Below, piece by piece: positions 16,952 through 26,176 of a DNA stretch of 64,000 nucleotides. Position 1 is the first letter of the stretch. Every line of letters begins with the position of its first letter. Location: the NCBI GenBank assembly GCA_965224785.1, contig OZ245062.1:4486604-4550603 (forward strand), read 5' to 3'. The DNA is from JALSNL01 sp036479585 (lineage in GTDB: Bacteria > Bacteroidota > Ignavibacteria > Ignavibacteriales > Melioribacteraceae). The notes beneath the pieces were generated by a model that saw nothing but the letters and a program-made list of their open reading frames with translations, did no database searches and was not told the DNA's origin. A program made the position numbers and the translations under genes.

Positions 16952-17370
16952 TATTTTCCAGTTAGTTGAATAATTATTTTTCTGTTTCTACTTCTATTAT
17001 CAAAATCTACTAAAATAATTTGTTGCCAAGTACCAAGTAAAAGTTCTCCATTTGCGAATGGTACTTGAAAAGATGCACCTTGTAAAGTTGCTCTAACATG
17101 AGAGAAACCATTTCCATCATGCCAAGTCATATCGTGATTATAATCCTTATTGGATGGAATTATACTTTCCATAAATAGTAGATAGTCTTTAAGTAAACCA
17201 GGTTCATATTCAATAGTAGTAATGCCAGCAGTTGCTCCTGGAACAAAAATTAAAGCGTTGCCTTCTGTAAAATTATTTTCACTAATTGTTGTTTGTACAT
17301 CATTTGTAATATCAATTATATCGTTAAAACCTTTAGTACTTACGTTGAAACTTAGAGTTTTAATTTCCAT
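16951..17370 (-). CDS. YjbQ/UPF0047 family protein
   Basis: A 139-residue YjbQ-type protein. The family motif is GATAGITTIEYEPGLLKDY, followed by NHDMTWHDGNGFSHVRATLQG, FANGELLLGTWQQIILVDFD. Family members have weak thiamine-phosphate synthase activity in vitro, with no settled role in the cell. It is the first gene of a two-gene unit with the LOG protein. The next gene upstream is divergent. Confidence 0.85.
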   Translation of the reverse strand: MEIKTLSFNVSTKGFNDIIDITNDVQTTISENNFTEGNALIFVPGATAGITTIEYEPGLLKDYLLFMESIIPSNKDYNHDMTWHDGNGFSHVRATLQGASFQVPFANGELLLGTWQQIILVDFDNRSRNRKIIIQLTGK

Positions 17371-17514
17371 CTTTCATCCTATTTGTTTTTCTAAAAGCCA
17401 TTGTTCTTTAGCATAAGTTATTTACTTATTATTCAAAATTTAGTACATTAAAAACTGAATAAGTAGTATGTCAGAAATAACAAGTATTTTGCTTAAGATA
17501 AAATAGATACTGCT

Positions 17515-19122
17515 TTGAAAAAAAAACTCATCCATATATTTTTATTTTCTTCATTTTTAATTTTCCAGTCTTGCAATCAAAAAACAGATATCAAATCCGA
17601 AAATAAAATTTCTAACCAAGAATTAAAAATTCTTCTTTCTGATCCGGTTGAAACTTTAGATCCGCTTCAAATACTATATTCATCAGATTGGAAAGTAGCA
17701 ACAAATATATTTGAATCACTTGTAACTTTTAATGAAGATGGAAAAGTTGTTCCGGAATTAGCTGAATTTTTTTCAATTAGTGATGATAGACTAAAATATA
17801 CTTTCAAACTTAGAGATAATGTTTATTTTCAAGACAATCCTTGCTTTAAGAACGGAAGAGGAAGAAAGTTAAGCTCATTTGATATAAAATATACATTTGA
17901 AAGACTAGCTAATCCCCAAAATGGTTTTCCTAATTGGCAGATGTTAAATAATAAAATTATAGGCATAAATGAATTCCATAGTGGAAATGAGAAATAGATA
18001 CTAGGAATTGTTATTGAAGATTCTCAAACAGTTTCATTTTTATTATTAAAACCTTTTACTCCTTTTCTAAAAATATTAGCTACTCCTAATTATTTTATTG
18101 CGGCAAAGGAAGCGGTTGAATATTTTGGAAAGGAATTTAAGTATCATCCGGTTGGTACAGGACCTTTTAGAATCTCTGAATTTAGAAAATATGAAAAAGT
18201 TCAATTAGTCAAAAATGATAATTACTATTTAACAGATAGTAACAAAATTAAACTTCCCTATATTAAATCAATTTGTTATTCAACAATTGGAAAATCAGAA
18301 AATATAATTAATGAACTATTTAAAAACTCCACTGATATTATAAGTGTAAATAATAATGATTTAGAAAAGTTGAAGAAAAGTGAATTATTATTAAACAACT
18401 ATCAGGTAGTTACATTAGATAAAGGTGAGAGTGTTAGATATTGGGGATTTAATTTCTCTAAAAATAATAGTAAAAAATATAAACTTATTAGGACTGCAAT
18501 TGCTAAATCATTCAACAGAAAATTAATTGTTGATGAGAGTAATCTAAACAAACTTGCTGAGTCTTTAGTTCCAACTCATTTATTGCAGAATGAGAAAATT
18601 AAGTGGCATCAGTTTAATAGTACATTCTCAGAGACATTGCTTTCAAATAAAGTAAGTAGTGATACACTAATTATTTTATCAAATATAGTTACACCGGATT
18701 TACTTGAACTTGAAAAAGCAATAAATAGAGTTAACATACCTTTCAAGAGAATAATTAAAAAAGATAATTATTATGGAGCTATTGCAAAATTAAAACCTGA
18801 TTTATTTAGAGTTAGTATATCGCCGTCATATCCGGATCCAATTGAATACTATTCTCTTTTTTATTCAAAGAGTTCTAGCGATAATAATTTTGGCAGATTT
18901 AGTAACAAAGAATATGACAGATTATATGAAAAGATTTTATATGAGCTTTATGATTCAAAACTTTTAGATTATTACATACAACTTGAAAATATATTAAAAC
19001 AAGAAGTAGCTGCAATTTATTTAACTCATCAAGGACCAACTCATTATATATATCCCAAAAATTTAAAAGACATAAAATTTAAATACGTTCAATTAGATTT
19101 TAGAAAAGCATATTTTAAATAA
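17515..19122 (+). pseudogene. Peptide/nickel-type solute-binding lipoprotein with an in-frame TAG
   Basis: The full frame encodes an ABC-transporter substrate-binding protein of family 5 (SBP_bac_5, the oligopeptide/nickel type). It starts at TTG 17515 with a lipoprotein signal (lipobox FQSC). PVETLDPLQILYSSDWKVATNIFESLV and YHPVGTGPFRISEF are family landmarks. A single TAG at 17995-17997 interrupts it after residue 160, and the same frame then stays open to 19122, with good family sequence directly after the stop. No permease or ATPase genes follow; instead the stop abuts a histidine kinase start. It may have been a periplasmic sensor subunit. Other genes here end in TAG, so TAG is not generally recoded. 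Confidence 0.75.
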
Positions 19123-20913
19123 ATGATAAAAATTAAAAGTAGGTTAACAACCAAATTACTTTTGTTCGTATTCACAGTTTCCTTCTTGTTGATAGCCGGG
19201 AGCTTTGCATATTTTTATCTTTCCGGTAAATCATTTATCAATAACTCATCAATAAAAGAACTTCAGAATTATTCGAAAAGATTCAATCAATCTGTTAAGA
19301 ATCAAATAGATCAATATTCAAATAACATTTCATCACTGGTCATTAATGTTAATACTACTAATGATGTTGATCCACTTGTAAACAAAAACCTTAAACTGAT
19401 TTTGGTTAACAATTCATTAAAAATAGATGGAGTTTATTTACAATATGATGCTCCTTTAAAATCAATAGTTGCTTTGCCTATTACAGTTCTGCGTGGTGAA
19501 CAAATTATTAATTTGAATACAATTAAGAATGAACAATTTGATTCATTGTTTAACTCTATAAATGTTACTCAGCTAAGCAATAATAATTCGGAGTTTGGAT
19601 ATAAAAAAAATAGCCTTTATACAGATTACTATATTAGAAAAAAAACAGATTTGTTTTCAATTATTCTAAAAGTTGCAAACTTTTCTTTTTATGAGAATAT
19701 CTTAAACAACATCTACTTTACTGATGAGATAAATTTTTGCATCAGCAATTCTAACAAAGTAATTAATTACTCGACAAATAAATTTTGGATAAATCAAAAA
19801 ATTAGCAAATATTTTACAGCTGAACCGTACAAAGAAAACTTTTTTATGGATGAAGAAAGGAAAATAATTTATGGGAAGTGGTTGTCAGATAATTTAGGAA
19901 GCCAAGTAATTATCTGTAATAATGTTGCATCTGCATACAACAGTTTCAAAACGTTACTTAATAATTTATTGCTCTATTCAATTTTTATTTACGCACTTAT
20001 TGTTTTGTTCACTTTATTTTATGCTAACAGAATTTCTAAATCCCTAAACAAAATAACTGATATTACAAAAAAGGTTGCTGAAGGAAATTTTGAAAATAAA
20101 ATTGATATAAAACGAAATGATGAAGTTGGACTTTTAATTGATTCGTTTAACAATATGATTGATGAACTTAATGTTATCTACAGTAAGCTATCATTGAGCA
20201 ATGAAGAGTTGAGAGTAAAAATAGATGAACTTACTCAAACAAGAATTGAACTTAGCAAAAAACAAAAGTTAGCTTTTGTTGGCGAAACAATTTCAAAAAT
20301 ATCTCACGAAATACAAAATAAAATAAGCGGAGTAAGTGTTTGGGTTCAAAATTTAGAAATGCAAACTTCCGGCGATGAAAATATATCTCTATATGTAAAT
20401 GAAATAAAATGTTCACTTAATTCATTTATGGAAATGTTACAGAATTTTAAAAAGTTTTACCGTAAACCATATTTAGAAAAAAAGAAAGTTGATTTTATTA
20501 AGGTTGTTGAAAATGTAATTAAAAAGTATAGCTCAGATATTTACGAAAGAAAAATTACAGTAAAGAAAAATTTTATCTTAAAAGAAAAGGTGCTTAAGCT
20601 TGATGAGAATTTAATGGAAGAAGTTCTTGAAAATTTATTTGCCAATGCAATTTACTATAGTCCTGAGAACTCAGTAATTCAGATTGAAGTGCTTGATAAA
20701 AAATCAAATATAATTTTTACTATTTGTGATGAAGGTACTGGAATACCGGAAGAAAATTATGATAATATTTTTCATCCCTTTTTTACAACAAAATCATCTG
20801 GAAGCGGTTTGGGTTTAGCCATTGCAAGAAATATTATTGAAGCACACGATGGTTCACTAGAAATATTTAAGAAAAATAATAAAGGTGCGTGTTTTAAAAT
20901 AACATTGCAATAA
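19123..20913 (+). CDS. Membrane sensor histidine kinase
   Basis: A 596-residue kinase. TM1 is at residues 11-33, a periplasmic sensor region spans about 34-280, and TM2 is at 282-301. A HAMP domain follows (RISKSLNKITDITKKVAEGNFEN), then a short coiled coil. The phospho-acceptor His395 is in SKISHEIQNKISG, which has QNKIS where most kinases have RNPL. ATPase motifs: N box near 504-508, DEGTG at 536-540, SGSGLGLAI around 560. Its ATG follows the stop codon of the solute-binding protein gene without a gap. The NtrC-type regulator downstream is the likely partner. Confidence 0.9.
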   Translation: MIKIKSRLTTKLLLFVFTVSFLLIAGSFAYFYLSGKSFINNSSIKELQNYSKRFNQSVKNQIDQYSNNISSLVINVNTTNDVDPLVNKNLKLILVNNSLKIDGVYLQYDAPLKSIVALPITVLRGEQIINLNTIKNEQFDSLFNSINVTQLSNNNSEFGYKKNSLYTDYYIRKKTDLFSIILKVANFSFYENILNNIYFTDEINFCISNSNKVINYSTNKFWINQKISKYFTAEPYKENFFMDEERKIIYGKWLSDNLGSQVIICNNVASAYNSFKTLLNNLLLYSIFIYALIVLFTLFYANRISKSLNKITDITKKVAEGNFENKIDIKRNDEVGLLIDSFNNMIDELNVIYSKLSLSNEELRVKIDELTQTRIELSKKQKLAFVGETISKISHEIQNKISGVSVWVQNLEMQTSGDENISLYVNEIKCSLNSFMEMLQNFKKFYRKPYLEKKKVDFIKVVENVIKKYSSDIYERKITVKKNFILKEKVLKLDENLMEEVLENLFANAIYYSPENSVIQIEVLDKKSNIIFTICDEGTGIPEENYDNIFHPFFTTKSSGSGLGLAIARNIIEAHDGSLEIFKKNNKGACFKITLQ

Positions 20914-20963
20914 ATAAAATAGTGTTAAGTTAAGTATGTAGCGGCGGGTAATTTTATTTACTG

Positions 20964-21013
20964 TCGCAGACAGGATTGTCTACGATACGTATCACAGACA
21001 ATCCTGTCTGTGA
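20964..21013. repeat. Long inverted repeat between kinase and regulator genes
   Basis: Perfect 15-bp arms (20967-20981 with 20996-21010), extendable to 18 bp with one wobble. The 14-base loop itself contains the palindrome GATACGTATC. The arm core ACAGGATTGTCT recurs in weaker form at 48706-48719. It could be a dispersed palindromic repeat or an mRNA structure between the two genes. Confidence 0.7.
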
Positions 21014-21078
21014 ATTTAACAAAGTAAATTAAAACTTATAGTAGACACTAAACCATTAACACAACAGTAGGAAACAAA

Positions 21079-22440
21079 ATGAAAATTCTTGTTATTGACG
21101 ATGATGAAAGTTTAAATAAAGGGATTTGCAGTTTCTTAAATTCAAATAAATTCAATGCTAATAATGCTTCCAATGGGATTGAAGGAATTAAGTTATTACA
21201 AAAAAATAACTATGATTTAATTTTATCAGATTTGCAAATGCCAGAGATGGGCAGATTAGAATTGTTGGATTATTTAATAAATAATAAAATTACAATTCCC
21301 ATAATAATAATGACTGCTTTTTCATCAATTGAAAGTGCTGTTGAGGCAATGAGGAAAGGAGCTGAAGATTATTTAACCAAACCAATTAACTTAAATGAAT
21401 TATTAATTAAAATTAAAAAAGTAGTTAAGGCTCAAGCTCTAGTTAAAGAAAATAAAGATTTAAAAAAGAGAATTAACTTTTATGAATTGCCCGAAATAAT
21501 TGGAGAAAGTGAATCGATAAAAGAATTAAAAGATTTGCTAAAAAGAATTTCGAACGATTCATCCGTACCAATTTATATTTATGGTAAAAGTGGAACGGGC
21601 AAAGAATTAGTTGCTCGTAATATTCATTTTATGTCAACAAGAAAAGATAAGCTGTTCACTCCAATAAATTGTGCAACTCTCTCTGATGATTTAATGGAAA
21701 GTGAATTGTTTGGGTATGTTAAAGGAGCATTTACCGGAGCAATCCAAAATAAAATTGGACTACTCGAAAGTAGTACAGGTGGAACTATTTTCTTAGATGA
21801 AATATGTGAAATGAGTCCAAAAGTACAGGCTAAATTATTACGAGTTCTTCAGGATGGAATAGTTCAGCCAATTGGTTCGAATGAAATGAAAATAGTTGAT
21901 GTTAGGGTTATTAGTGCATCGAATCAGAAACTTATTAATTTAGTTGAAGAGAAAAAATTTAGAGAAGATTTATTTTACAGACTAAATGTAATTGAAGTTG
22001 AAGTTCCATCGCTATCTGCAAGAAGAACTGACTTACCACTTTTGATTAAACATTTCTTGCTGAAGTATGGTAAGCCTAATTTAATTTTTACTGATGATAC
22101 ACTTGAGATATTGATTAACTATGACTGGCCCGGAAATATCAGAGAACTGGAAAATTTAATTAGAATGTTACTTGTAACAAATAACGATAACACAATTACT
22201 AAAAATCTATTACCCGAGAAATTTATTCTTTCAAAAAAAAATATAACTAAAGAAACTAATTTTATTTATGAAGACTATAAAACGGCATTCAACCATTCAG
22301 TAAATAATTTTGATAAATCTTATTTAGAGTATCATCTAAAGAAAAATAATTTTAATATTTCTAAAACAGCAGAGTCAATTCATTTATCACGCGTATCGCT
22401 TCATAAAAAAAATCAAGAGTATTCTATTATCATTCCTTAA
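21079..22440 (+). CDS. NtrC-family sigma-54-dependent response regulator
   Basis: A 453-residue activator with three parts. The receiver domain (residues 1-115) has D8, D9, phospho-acceptor D51, T79 and K101. The AAA+ domain has Walker A GKSGTGKE at 169-176, the sigma-54 contact loop GAFTGA at 216-221, and GGTIFLDEI as Walker B. The C-terminal Fis-type helix-turn-helix is NISKTAESIHLSRVSLHKK. It should be phosphorylated by the upstream kinase and open sigma-54 promoters; a consensus one lies 223 bases after its stop. The start has GTAGGAAAC upstream. Confidence 0.93.
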   Translation: MKILVIDDDESLNKGICSFLNSNKFNANNASNGIEGIKLLQKNNYDLILSDLQMPEMGRLELLDYLINNKITIPIIIMTAFSSIESAVEAMRKGAEDYLTKPINLNELLIKIKKVVKAQALVKENKDLKKRINFYELPEIIGESESIKELKDLLKRISNDSSVPIYIYGKSGTGKELVARNIHFMSTRKDKLFTPINCATLSDDLMESELFGYVKGAFTGAIQNKIGLLESSTGGTIFLDEICEMSPKVQAKLLRVLQDGIVQPIGSNEMKIVDVRVISASNQKLINLVEEKKFREDLFYRLNVIEVEVPSLSARRTDLPLLIKHFLLKYGKPNLIFTDDTLEILINYDWPGNIRELENLIRMLLVTNNDNTITKNLLPEKFILSKKNITKETNFIYEDYKTAFNHSVNNFDKSYLEYHLKKNNFNISKTAESIHLSRVSLHKKNQEYSIIIP

Positions 22441-22462
22441 AAATAATTGTATCTTAATAATT

Positions 22463-22532
22463 TGTCATATTGAAGGAGTTTACCTTTTGAACGACTGTTC
22501 CGAAAGCTTTCGGTGTTCATTCAGAATGACAG
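22463..22532 (-). repeat. Dispersed repeat, copy A
   Basis: A 70-bp element with imperfect inverted ends. Read on the minus strand it starts CTGTCATTCTGAATG and ends CCTTCAATATGACA, the same ends as the copy at 63785-63886. The interior carries the dyad CCGAAAGCTTTCGG. It sits between the NtrC-type gene and the sigma-54 promoter. Confidence 0.65.
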
Positions 22533-22560
22533 ACTTAAACATACTATGTCATATTAAAAA

Positions 22561-22602
22561 TTGTTAATCAAAATTAACAACTTCTGTAAACCTGCATTTA
22601 CA
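22561..22602. promoter_or_regulatory. Two dyads, candidate activator-binding sites
   Basis: TTGTTAAT-CAAA-ATTAACAA (22561-22580) and TGTAAA-CCTGCA-TTTACA (22585-22602) are perfect inverted repeats. They end about 60-85 bases upstream of the -24 box, where enhancer-binding activators normally bind. The NtrC-type protein encoded just upstream is the natural candidate. Confidence 0.45.
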
Positions 22603-22662
22603 CAATTAAAAATCCCATACCCTTTTTCTTCATTTTCCTAATAGAAACAAATCATTAAAGAT

Positions 22663-22678
22663 AGGCACGGGAATTGCT
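22663..22678 (+). promoter_or_regulatory. Sigma-54 promoter
   Basis: AGGCACG-GGAA-TTGCT matches the sigma-54 consensus TGGCACG-N4-TTGCW with only the first base different. GG is at 22664-22665, GC at 22676-22677, the obligatory spacing. It should start transcription about 12 bases downstream, just ahead of the pseudo-receiver gene at 22713 and the T9SS gene after it. Confidence 0.8.
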
Positions 22679-22712
22679 TAAATAATGTACCACAAAAGGA
22701 AATTGATTTTAA

Positions 22713-23095
22713 ATGAAATCACTACTAATTGTAATCAAGGAAGAATTTTTATCAAAAGGAATTGCTCTTGCACTTATGGATGATTTCCAAAGTATTCATA
22801 CAACCAAAAATCCTTATGATGCAATTACAATAGTAAAAGAAGAAAAGATAAATATAGTGATTACAGAGCTTGGTTTTGAAACACTTGACTGTAATAGTTA
22901 CTTGGAAAAACTAACTAGAGTTGCACCCAAAGGCATAACAGTTATAATAATTAAGATGGAGAAATATCACTAAAAGAGTTATCAAGCGACATAAATATAG
23001 TTATTCAGCAAAAACCAATCTCTGTGCTAAACATAAAAAAAAAAATAAAATCATTAAAAGAAAATACAATTCAATTAAACAAAGGAGAAAAATAA
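22713..23095 (+). pseudogene. Degenerate receiver-domain protein, frameshifted
   Basis: The first frame gives 86 residues that follow the receiver fold (SLLIVIKEEFLSKGIALALMDDF, INIVITELGFE) and stops at 22973. From about 22957 another frame continues the fold: DGEISLKELSSDINIVIQQKPISVL, which supplies the missing Lys-Pro motif, and ends at 23095, two bases before the next start. One lost base explains the break. The receiver was already atypical: KEE replaces the acidic DD pair and Glu replaces the phospho-acceptor Asp. It lies directly behind the sigma-54 promoter. Confidence 0.65.
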
Positions 23096-23096
23096 T

Positions 23097-24461
23097 ATGA
23101 AACGATTATTCACAATTATTATAGCAATCATTTTATGTTTATTCACATCAACACTATTTAGTCAGAATTTTAACAAAGCAGATTTTAATCCTAAAGTAGA
23201 AAATGGTAAGGTTGTAACAGCTTCACAAATATTATTAAACAAAAAACTTACAAGTGTTTTAGGACAAGTTTGGGTTCCTTCAAATTGGGTGGATGAAACG
23301 AGACAAACTTATAAATATACAGATGCCGGATTAATGTCAGAAGTAAAACATCAAAAAATAGAAAACTCAGAATGGAAAACAAAAATGGAAAAGCTATTTG
23401 ATTTTAATGAAAATAGCCAAGCAGCAGTATTTATTATGTTGATGTATGAGGATGATGGAAGTATTGCTTATGGAACTAAATGGGAATATGCTTATTCAGA
23501 GAATAAGATAGTTGAAGATATAAAATCTGATTGGGATGTTGATGGTGGAGTATGGGAGATAAACAATAAGCAAGAATATGAATATACTAATGAACTTGTT
23601 ACCAAAATAACAGAATACCGCTACTTGATTTCAAGTTGGGCTCTCTCTAAACAATATACTTTTACTTATGATGCTCAAGAAAGAGAGATTGAAGAATTAA
23701 CTGAAGAATGGGATGTAAACGAAAATGTTTTGGTGAATTCTTATATTATAACAACACAATACCATCAAAACAAACTAATTAGCAGAAGGGAAGAAAAAGC
23801 TTGGGATGTTGACAATCAACAATGGAGCGTAGGCAATTATTATTTGTTTGAATATGAATACGACTCTAATGGGAATTGTATAGAGGATATGTCAACTATG
23901 GCAATTGAGTTTCCCGGATATTCTATGAAGACAAAAAGTAAAACACAATCTGAATATGATTCTAATAATTATTTAATTGAGGATTTAGATTTTACTTGGG
24001 ATGAGAATACATCTGTATGGGGTGAATTAGAAAAATCTGAATATACAAATGATGTGGAAGGGCAGCCTTTAATTGTGATAATTTATAATAAATTACCTGG
24101 TAGTTGGGATTATTCTGAAAAACATATTTATAATTATGATGGTGCAGTAGATGTTGAATCAGATGAAATAAATATTCCAGAGACATTTAATCTTTCTCAA
24201 AATTATCCAAATCCTTTTAATCCAAGCACAACAATAAAATATTCTGTTCCGGTAGATGCAAACTTTGCTTCAAGAACAAATGTAATAATAAAAGTTTATG
24301 ATGCCCTAGGGAAAGAAGTTGCAACACTGGTTAATGATGCGAAGCAACCAGGTTATTATGAAGTAGAATTTAATGCATCAAAACTAACAAGTGGAGTTTA
24401 TTTTTATACACTTAGCAGTGGAAATAATTTACTAACAGAAAAATGTTTGTTAGTGAAATAA
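23097..24461 (+). CDS. Secreted protein with T9SS C-terminal sorting domain
   Basis: A 454-residue protein with a signal peptide (cleavage near LFSQ). The middle part repeats a motif of about 40-50 residues built around WD or W-W pairs and YEY/YDSN turns (for example EEWDVNENV, KAWDVDNQQWSVGN, TWDENTSVWG), suggesting a repeat beta structure. The C-terminal 85 residues form the type A sorting domain (NLSQNYPNPFNPSTTIKYS ... LTSGVYFYTL ... KCLLVK), so it should cross the outer membrane by type IX secretion. GGAGAAAAA precedes the ATG. It is the second gene behind the sigma-54 promoter. Confidence 0.85.
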   Translation: MKRLFTIIIAIILCLFTSTLFSQNFNKADFNPKVENGKVVTASQILLNKKLTSVLGQVWVPSNWVDETRQTYKYTDAGLMSEVKHQKIENSEWKTKMEKLFDFNENSQAAVFIMLMYEDDGSIAYGTKWEYAYSENKIVEDIKSDWDVDGGVWEINNKQEYEYTNELVTKITEYRYLISSWALSKQYTFTYDAQEREIEELTEEWDVNENVLVNSYIITTQYHQNKLISRREEKAWDVDNQQWSVGNYYLFEYEYDSNGNCIEDMSTMAIEFPGYSMKTKSKTQSEYDSNNYLIEDLDFTWDENTSVWGELEKSEYTNDVEGQPLIVIIYNKLPGSWDYSEKHIYNYDGAVDVESDEINIPETFNLSQNYPNPFNPSTTIKYSVPVDANFASRTNVIIKVYDALGKEVATLVNDAKQPGYYEVEFNASKLTSGVYFYTLSSGNNLLTEKCLLVK

Positions 24462-24563
24462 AATGGCAACCTAAATTAAGTATTTATAAATTATTTTTCC
24501 TTGTAGTCTAATTAAAATTTGATACATTTTGATAATAAAAAAATTAAATTACGGAGAAAAATA

Positions 24564-25772
24564 ATGCAGTCCAAAGACTATATTGATTTAGAAGATAAAT
24601 ACGGAGCACATAACTATCATCCGCTTCCAGTAGTGCTTTCTAAAGGGGAAGGTGTTTATTTATGGGATGTTGAAGGGAAAAAATATTATGATTTTCTTTC
24701 AGCTTATTCTGCCGTAAATCAAGGTCATTGTCATCCTAAAATTGTTGATGCCTTAGTTGAACAATCTAAAACACTAACTCTTACTTCAAGAGCATTTTTT
24801 AATGATGCACTTGGGCCTTATGAAAAATATATAACAGAATATTTTGGTTACGATAAAGTACTTCCAATGAACTCCGGAGCGGAAGCTGATGAAACAGCAA
24901 TTAAACTTTGCAGACGCTGGGGATATGATAAAAAAGGAATTCCAGAAAATGAAGCAAAGATAATTGTTTGTGATGGAAATTTTCATGGTAGAACAATTAC
25001 AATAATTTCTATGTCAAGTGATCCTGATTCATACAAAGGGTTTGGTCCTTACACACCTGGCTTTGTAACAATTCCATATAATGATTTGGATGCATTAGAA
25101 AGAGAACTTTCAGATCCAAACGTTGCAGGATTTTTAGTTGAACCGATTCAAGGTGAAGCAGGTGTTTATGTTCCTGAAGATGGTTACTTAAAGAAAGCTT
25201 ATGATTTATGTAAAGCAAAAAATGTTCTTTTTATTGCAGATGAAGTTCAAACTGGAATTGCAAGAACTGGAAAACTTCTTGCTTGCGATCATGAAAATGT
25301 AAGAGCAGATATTCTAATACTTGGGAAAGCCTTATCTGGCGGGGTGTTGCCGGTTTCTGCTGTACTTGCTGATGACGAAATTATGATGGTTATAAAACCA
25401 GGAGAACATGGTTCTACTTTTGGTGGCAATCCTGTTGCTTGTAAAGTTGCCATTGCTGCTCTTGAAGTTGTGAAGGATGAAAAACTTGCTGAACGAGCAG
25501 AAGAACTTGGCAAACTTTTCCGCTCCGAATTAGAAAAACTAAATTCAGATATGATAGAGTTAGTTAGAGGCAAGGGACTACTAAACGCAATTGTAATTAA
25601 ACCGTCAAACGGAAAAGAAGCTTGGGATGTTTGTTTGAAAATGAAAGAGAATGGATTGCTTGCTAAACCAACACATCAACATATAATTAGGTTTGCTCCT
25701 CCTTTGGTAATAACAGAAGAAGAAATAATGGATGCAATTTCTATTATTAAAAAATCTCTTAAAGAAGTTTAA
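24564..25772 (+). CDS. rocD: Ornithine aminotransferase
   Basis: A 402-residue PLP-dependent class III aminotransferase. MNSGAEADETAIKLCRRWGY, GNFHGRTITIISMSSDP, VEPIQGEAGVYVP and the Schiff-base lysine in ILGKALSGGVLPVSAVLAD match ornithine-oxo-acid transaminase, which converts ornithine and 2-oxoglutarate to glutamate semialdehyde and glutamate in arginine/proline metabolism. ATG at 24564 with GGAGAAAAA upstream is the start; the in-frame TTG 45 bases earlier has no support. A decayed copy of its last 180 bases lies at 26704-26890. Confidence 0.92.
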   Translation: MQSKDYIDLEDKYGAHNYHPLPVVLSKGEGVYLWDVEGKKYYDFLSAYSAVNQGHCHPKIVDALVEQSKTLTLTSRAFFNDALGPYEKYITEYFGYDKVLPMNSGAEADETAIKLCRRWGYDKKGIPENEAKIIVCDGNFHGRTITIISMSSDPDSYKGFGPYTPGFVTIPYNDLDALERELSDPNVAGFLVEPIQGEAGVYVPEDGYLKKAYDLCKAKNVLFIADEVQTGIARTGKLLACDHENVRADILILGKALSGGVLPVSAVLADDEIMMVIKPGEHGSTFGGNPVACKVAIAALEVVKDEKLAERAEELGKLFRSELEKLNSDMIELVRGKGLLNAIVIKPSNGKEAWDVCLKMKENGLLAKPTHQHIIRFAPPLVITEEEIMDAISIIKKSLKEV

Positions 25773-25782
25773 AATATATTTA

Positions 25783-25826
25783 TATAGCTTGCTAAAAAGG
25801 TATAAGAAAACCTATAGCAAGCTATA
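25783..25826. terminator. Two-way terminator after rocD
   Basis: A 12-bp stem (25783-25794 with 25815-25826, core ATAGCTTGCTA) with an inner AGGT/ACCT pairing, placed between convergent rocD and the 67-residue protein gene. Confidence 0.65.
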
Positions 25827-25841
25827 CATAATAATATAAGA

Positions 25842-26045
25842 CTAATTACTAAATATTTCTATTGTAGGAATTAATTTCTCATCAATAAAAATTCTATCTG
25901 CATCTTCTGTTGCTGTAATTTTAAAAACTCTAATATTTGAATCACCATTATTCTTCCAATCCGAAGCCATTTTTTTTGCATCTTCAATTATGGGAAAGTG
26001 TTTTGTGTTCTGATCGCTAATTACATGATAACAAGAATGTTCCAT
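25842..26045 (-). CDS. Small protein of unknown function, probably Fur-box controlled
   Basis: A 67-residue soluble protein (MEHSCYHVISDQNTKHFPIIEDAKKMASDWKNNGDSNIRVFKI...). No family is recognised. A strong ribosome site (AGGAGATTATC before ATG) and the surrounding intergenic space support a real gene. A Fur-box-like sequence lies 96 bases upstream, and the Fur-family gene is next on the same strand. This makes a role in metal or peroxide response possible, by context only. Confidence 0.6.
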   Translation of the reverse strand: MEHSCYHVISDQNTKHFPIIEDAKKMASDWKNNGDSNIRVFKITATEDADRIFIDEKLIPTIEIFSN

Positions 26046-26140
26046 GATAATCTCCTAAAAATTATTAGTAATGATATTATTTAATTATAAGCAAATGCCT
26101 ATTTGTTTTAGAATAATATTTTAATGATTAATTTATATTT

Positions 26141-26159
26141 AATAATGAAAATCATTATC
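26141..26159. promoter_or_regulatory. Fur-box-like operator
   Basis: AATAATGAAAATCATTATC matches the classical 19-bp Fur box GATAATGATAATCATTATC at 17 of 19 positions. It lies between the fur-like gene and the 67-residue protein gene, upstream of the latter. Confidence 0.65.
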
Positions 26160-26176
26160 AGTTAATACAAAAAAAA

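Noticed and set aside
17515..19122. General recoding of TAG as a sense codon
   Set aside because: Several intact genes end in TAG (for example 1929-1931, 33224-33226 and 63754-63756), so TAG is a normal stop here.
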